This document shows positions 4,898-5,628 of a stretch of DNA of 5,628 nucleotides, in pieces; the stretch's first letter is position 1; each line of letters begins with the position of its first letter. Position numbers and translations under genes: made by a program. This DNA comes from Planctomycetaceae bacterium (GTDB lineage Bacteria; Planctomycetota; Planctomycetia; Pirellulales; UBA1268), in assembly GCA_947453875.1 (NCBI GenBank), contig CANGIH010000195.1:1-5628 (forward strand). The letters are read 5' to 3'. The notes below the pieces were generated by a model. The model ran no database searches, was not told the DNA's origin, and saw nothing but the letters and a program-made list of their open reading frames with translations.

Positions 4898-5628
4898 CGG
4901 ATCCCTTCCACGATCCGCTCCAGACCGAGCGGGTTGGCGTCCTGGAGGGCCGGTGGGAGAAGGCGATCGGGAATGTCCTGCAGGCAGACCGGCCGGATGA
5001 AACGCTCGAGCGCGGCGCTACCGACGCTGGTGAACCGCGAGTCGGACGTGGCGGGGGCCGGGCCGCCATGCTGCATGGCGTGACAGACCTCGACACCGGT
5101 GGGGTAGCCGTTGACGATCACTCGTCCCGCCCGGTCGGCGAGGATCTCGAACAGGTCGGCCGCCTCCTCGAGGTCGTGCGGAGTGCCATGGATCGTGGCG
5201 GTGAGCTGCCCCTCGAGGCGGCGGGCGATGAGACGCAGTTCGGCCGGATCGCGGGCCGCGACAAGGAGGCCGCAGGGGCCAAAGACCTCCTCGGCACACT
5301 GTCCCTGGGACAGGAAGGTGGCTGAATCGGTCTGGGCCACGATCGCCGCCGCCTGCGTCAGGCCGGCATCGGCGCCCGCTGCCGCCTGCGCAAGCAGAGT
5401 CACGCCCGGGACGGCGAGGAGCGCTTCACGATGGGCGTCGTACTCCGCGAGGATCTCGGTGGTGAGCATCGACGCCACGGGGGCCGCTGCCACCGCGGCG
5501 GCCAATTCCTCGCGGAATCGGTTGAAGTCAGATCCCTGCACCGCCAGGATGATGCCCGGCTTCGTGCAAAACTGCCCGACGCCGAGCGTCATCGAATTGC
5601 GGTATCCCTCCGCGATCGCCGCGCTGCG
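4885..5628 (-). CDS. alpha-ketoglutaric-semialdehyde-type NAD(P)+ aldehyde dehydrogenase, C-terminal part
   Basis: The minus-strand frame is open from the right edge of the window (5628) to TGA at 4887-4885, giving 247 C-terminal residues; about half the usual length of around 520 aa (the N-terminal Rossmann part) lies outside. The visible part starts RSAAIAEGYRNSMTLGVGQFCTKPG, where Cys21 of the fragment is the catalytic nucleophile in the GQFCTxPG motif. EEVFGP (113-118) is the conserved cofactor-domain motif. NGYPTGVEV (173-181) and MQHGGPAPATSDSRFTSVG (185-203), ending with PPALQDANPLGLERIVEG, are typical of the KGSADH subgroup of ALDHs, which oxidises 2-oxoglutarate semialdehyde to 2-oxoglutarate in pentose/uronate, glucarate or hydroxyproline breakdown. 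An internal ATG at 5592 is not the start, since homology continues upstream. Related members act on fatty or other aldehydes, so the substrate is probable rather than certain. It converges with the beta-barrel gene cluster. Confidence 0.9.
   Translation of the reverse strand, partial: RSAAIAEGYRNSMTLGVGQFCTKPGIILAVQGSDFNRFREELAAAVAAAPVASMLTTEILAEYDAHREALLAVPGVTLLAQAAAGADAGLTQAAAIVAQTDSATFLSQGQCAEEVFGPCGLLVAARDPAELRLIARRLEGQLTATIHGTPHDLEEAADLFEILADRAGRVIVNGYPTGVEVCHAMQHGGPAPATSDSRFTSVGSAALERFIRPVCLQDIPDRLLPPALQDANPLGLERIVEGIRGRH

Noticed and set aside
4861..5325. A 154-codon plus-strand frame opposite the aldehyde dehydrogenase
   Set aside because: Antisense shadow; the minus strand carries the conserved ALDH catalytic and cofactor motifs.

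Overview
This is a high-GC window (roughly two-thirds G+C by eye) that most likely comes from a member of the Planctomycetota. The best clue is the gene fragment at the left edge. It matches the C-terminal end of the 'Pirellula/Verrucomicrobium-type' putative heme-binding domain, a family expanded in planctomycetes and verrucomicrobia. The strong G/C preference at third codon positions and the proline-rich, signal-peptide-bearing proteins fit that assignment but do not prove it.

Layout, left to right. (1) 1-285 (+): the tail of a PVC-type c-type cytochrome/dehydrogenase protein. (2) 352-579 (-): a small 75-aa protein, convergent with gene 1, with weak resemblance to small antitoxin-like proteins. 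(3) 580-793: a non-coding stretch with a candidate promoter and a perfect inverted repeat just downstream of it. (4) 794-1969 (+): an exported TPR protein with a C-terminal membrane anchor. It is followed after 10 bases by (5) 1980-3218 (+): a CPA1-family Na+/H+ antiporter. (6) 3219-3410: a 192-base spacer containing two overlapping, mutually exclusive inverted repeats on the ribosome-binding site of the next gene. (7) 3411-4691 (+): an outer-membrane beta-barrel protein with a long proline-rich N-terminal linker. It is followed after 2 bases by (8) 4694-4864 (+): a 56-aa hydrophobic/basic peptide. (9) 4885-5628 (-): the C-terminal half of an alpha-ketoglutaric-semialdehyde-type aldehyde dehydrogenase, convergent with gene 8. 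A 7-bp hairpin sits in the junction.

How the genes may work together. The TPR protein and the antiporter look like a two-gene operon that places a periplasmic TPR scaffold beside an ion/proton exchanger. The beta-barrel protein and the small peptide form a second tightly packed pair. The outer genes (cytochrome-type protein, aldehyde dehydrogenase) are ordinary metabolism and are cut by the window edges. I see no rRNA, tRNA, CRISPR array, insertion sequence or phage gene. I found no clear evidence of a new multi-gene system. The most interesting signals are the alternative hairpins at the beta-barrel gene start, the strong excess of the palindrome CGATCG, and the TPR/antiporter pairing.
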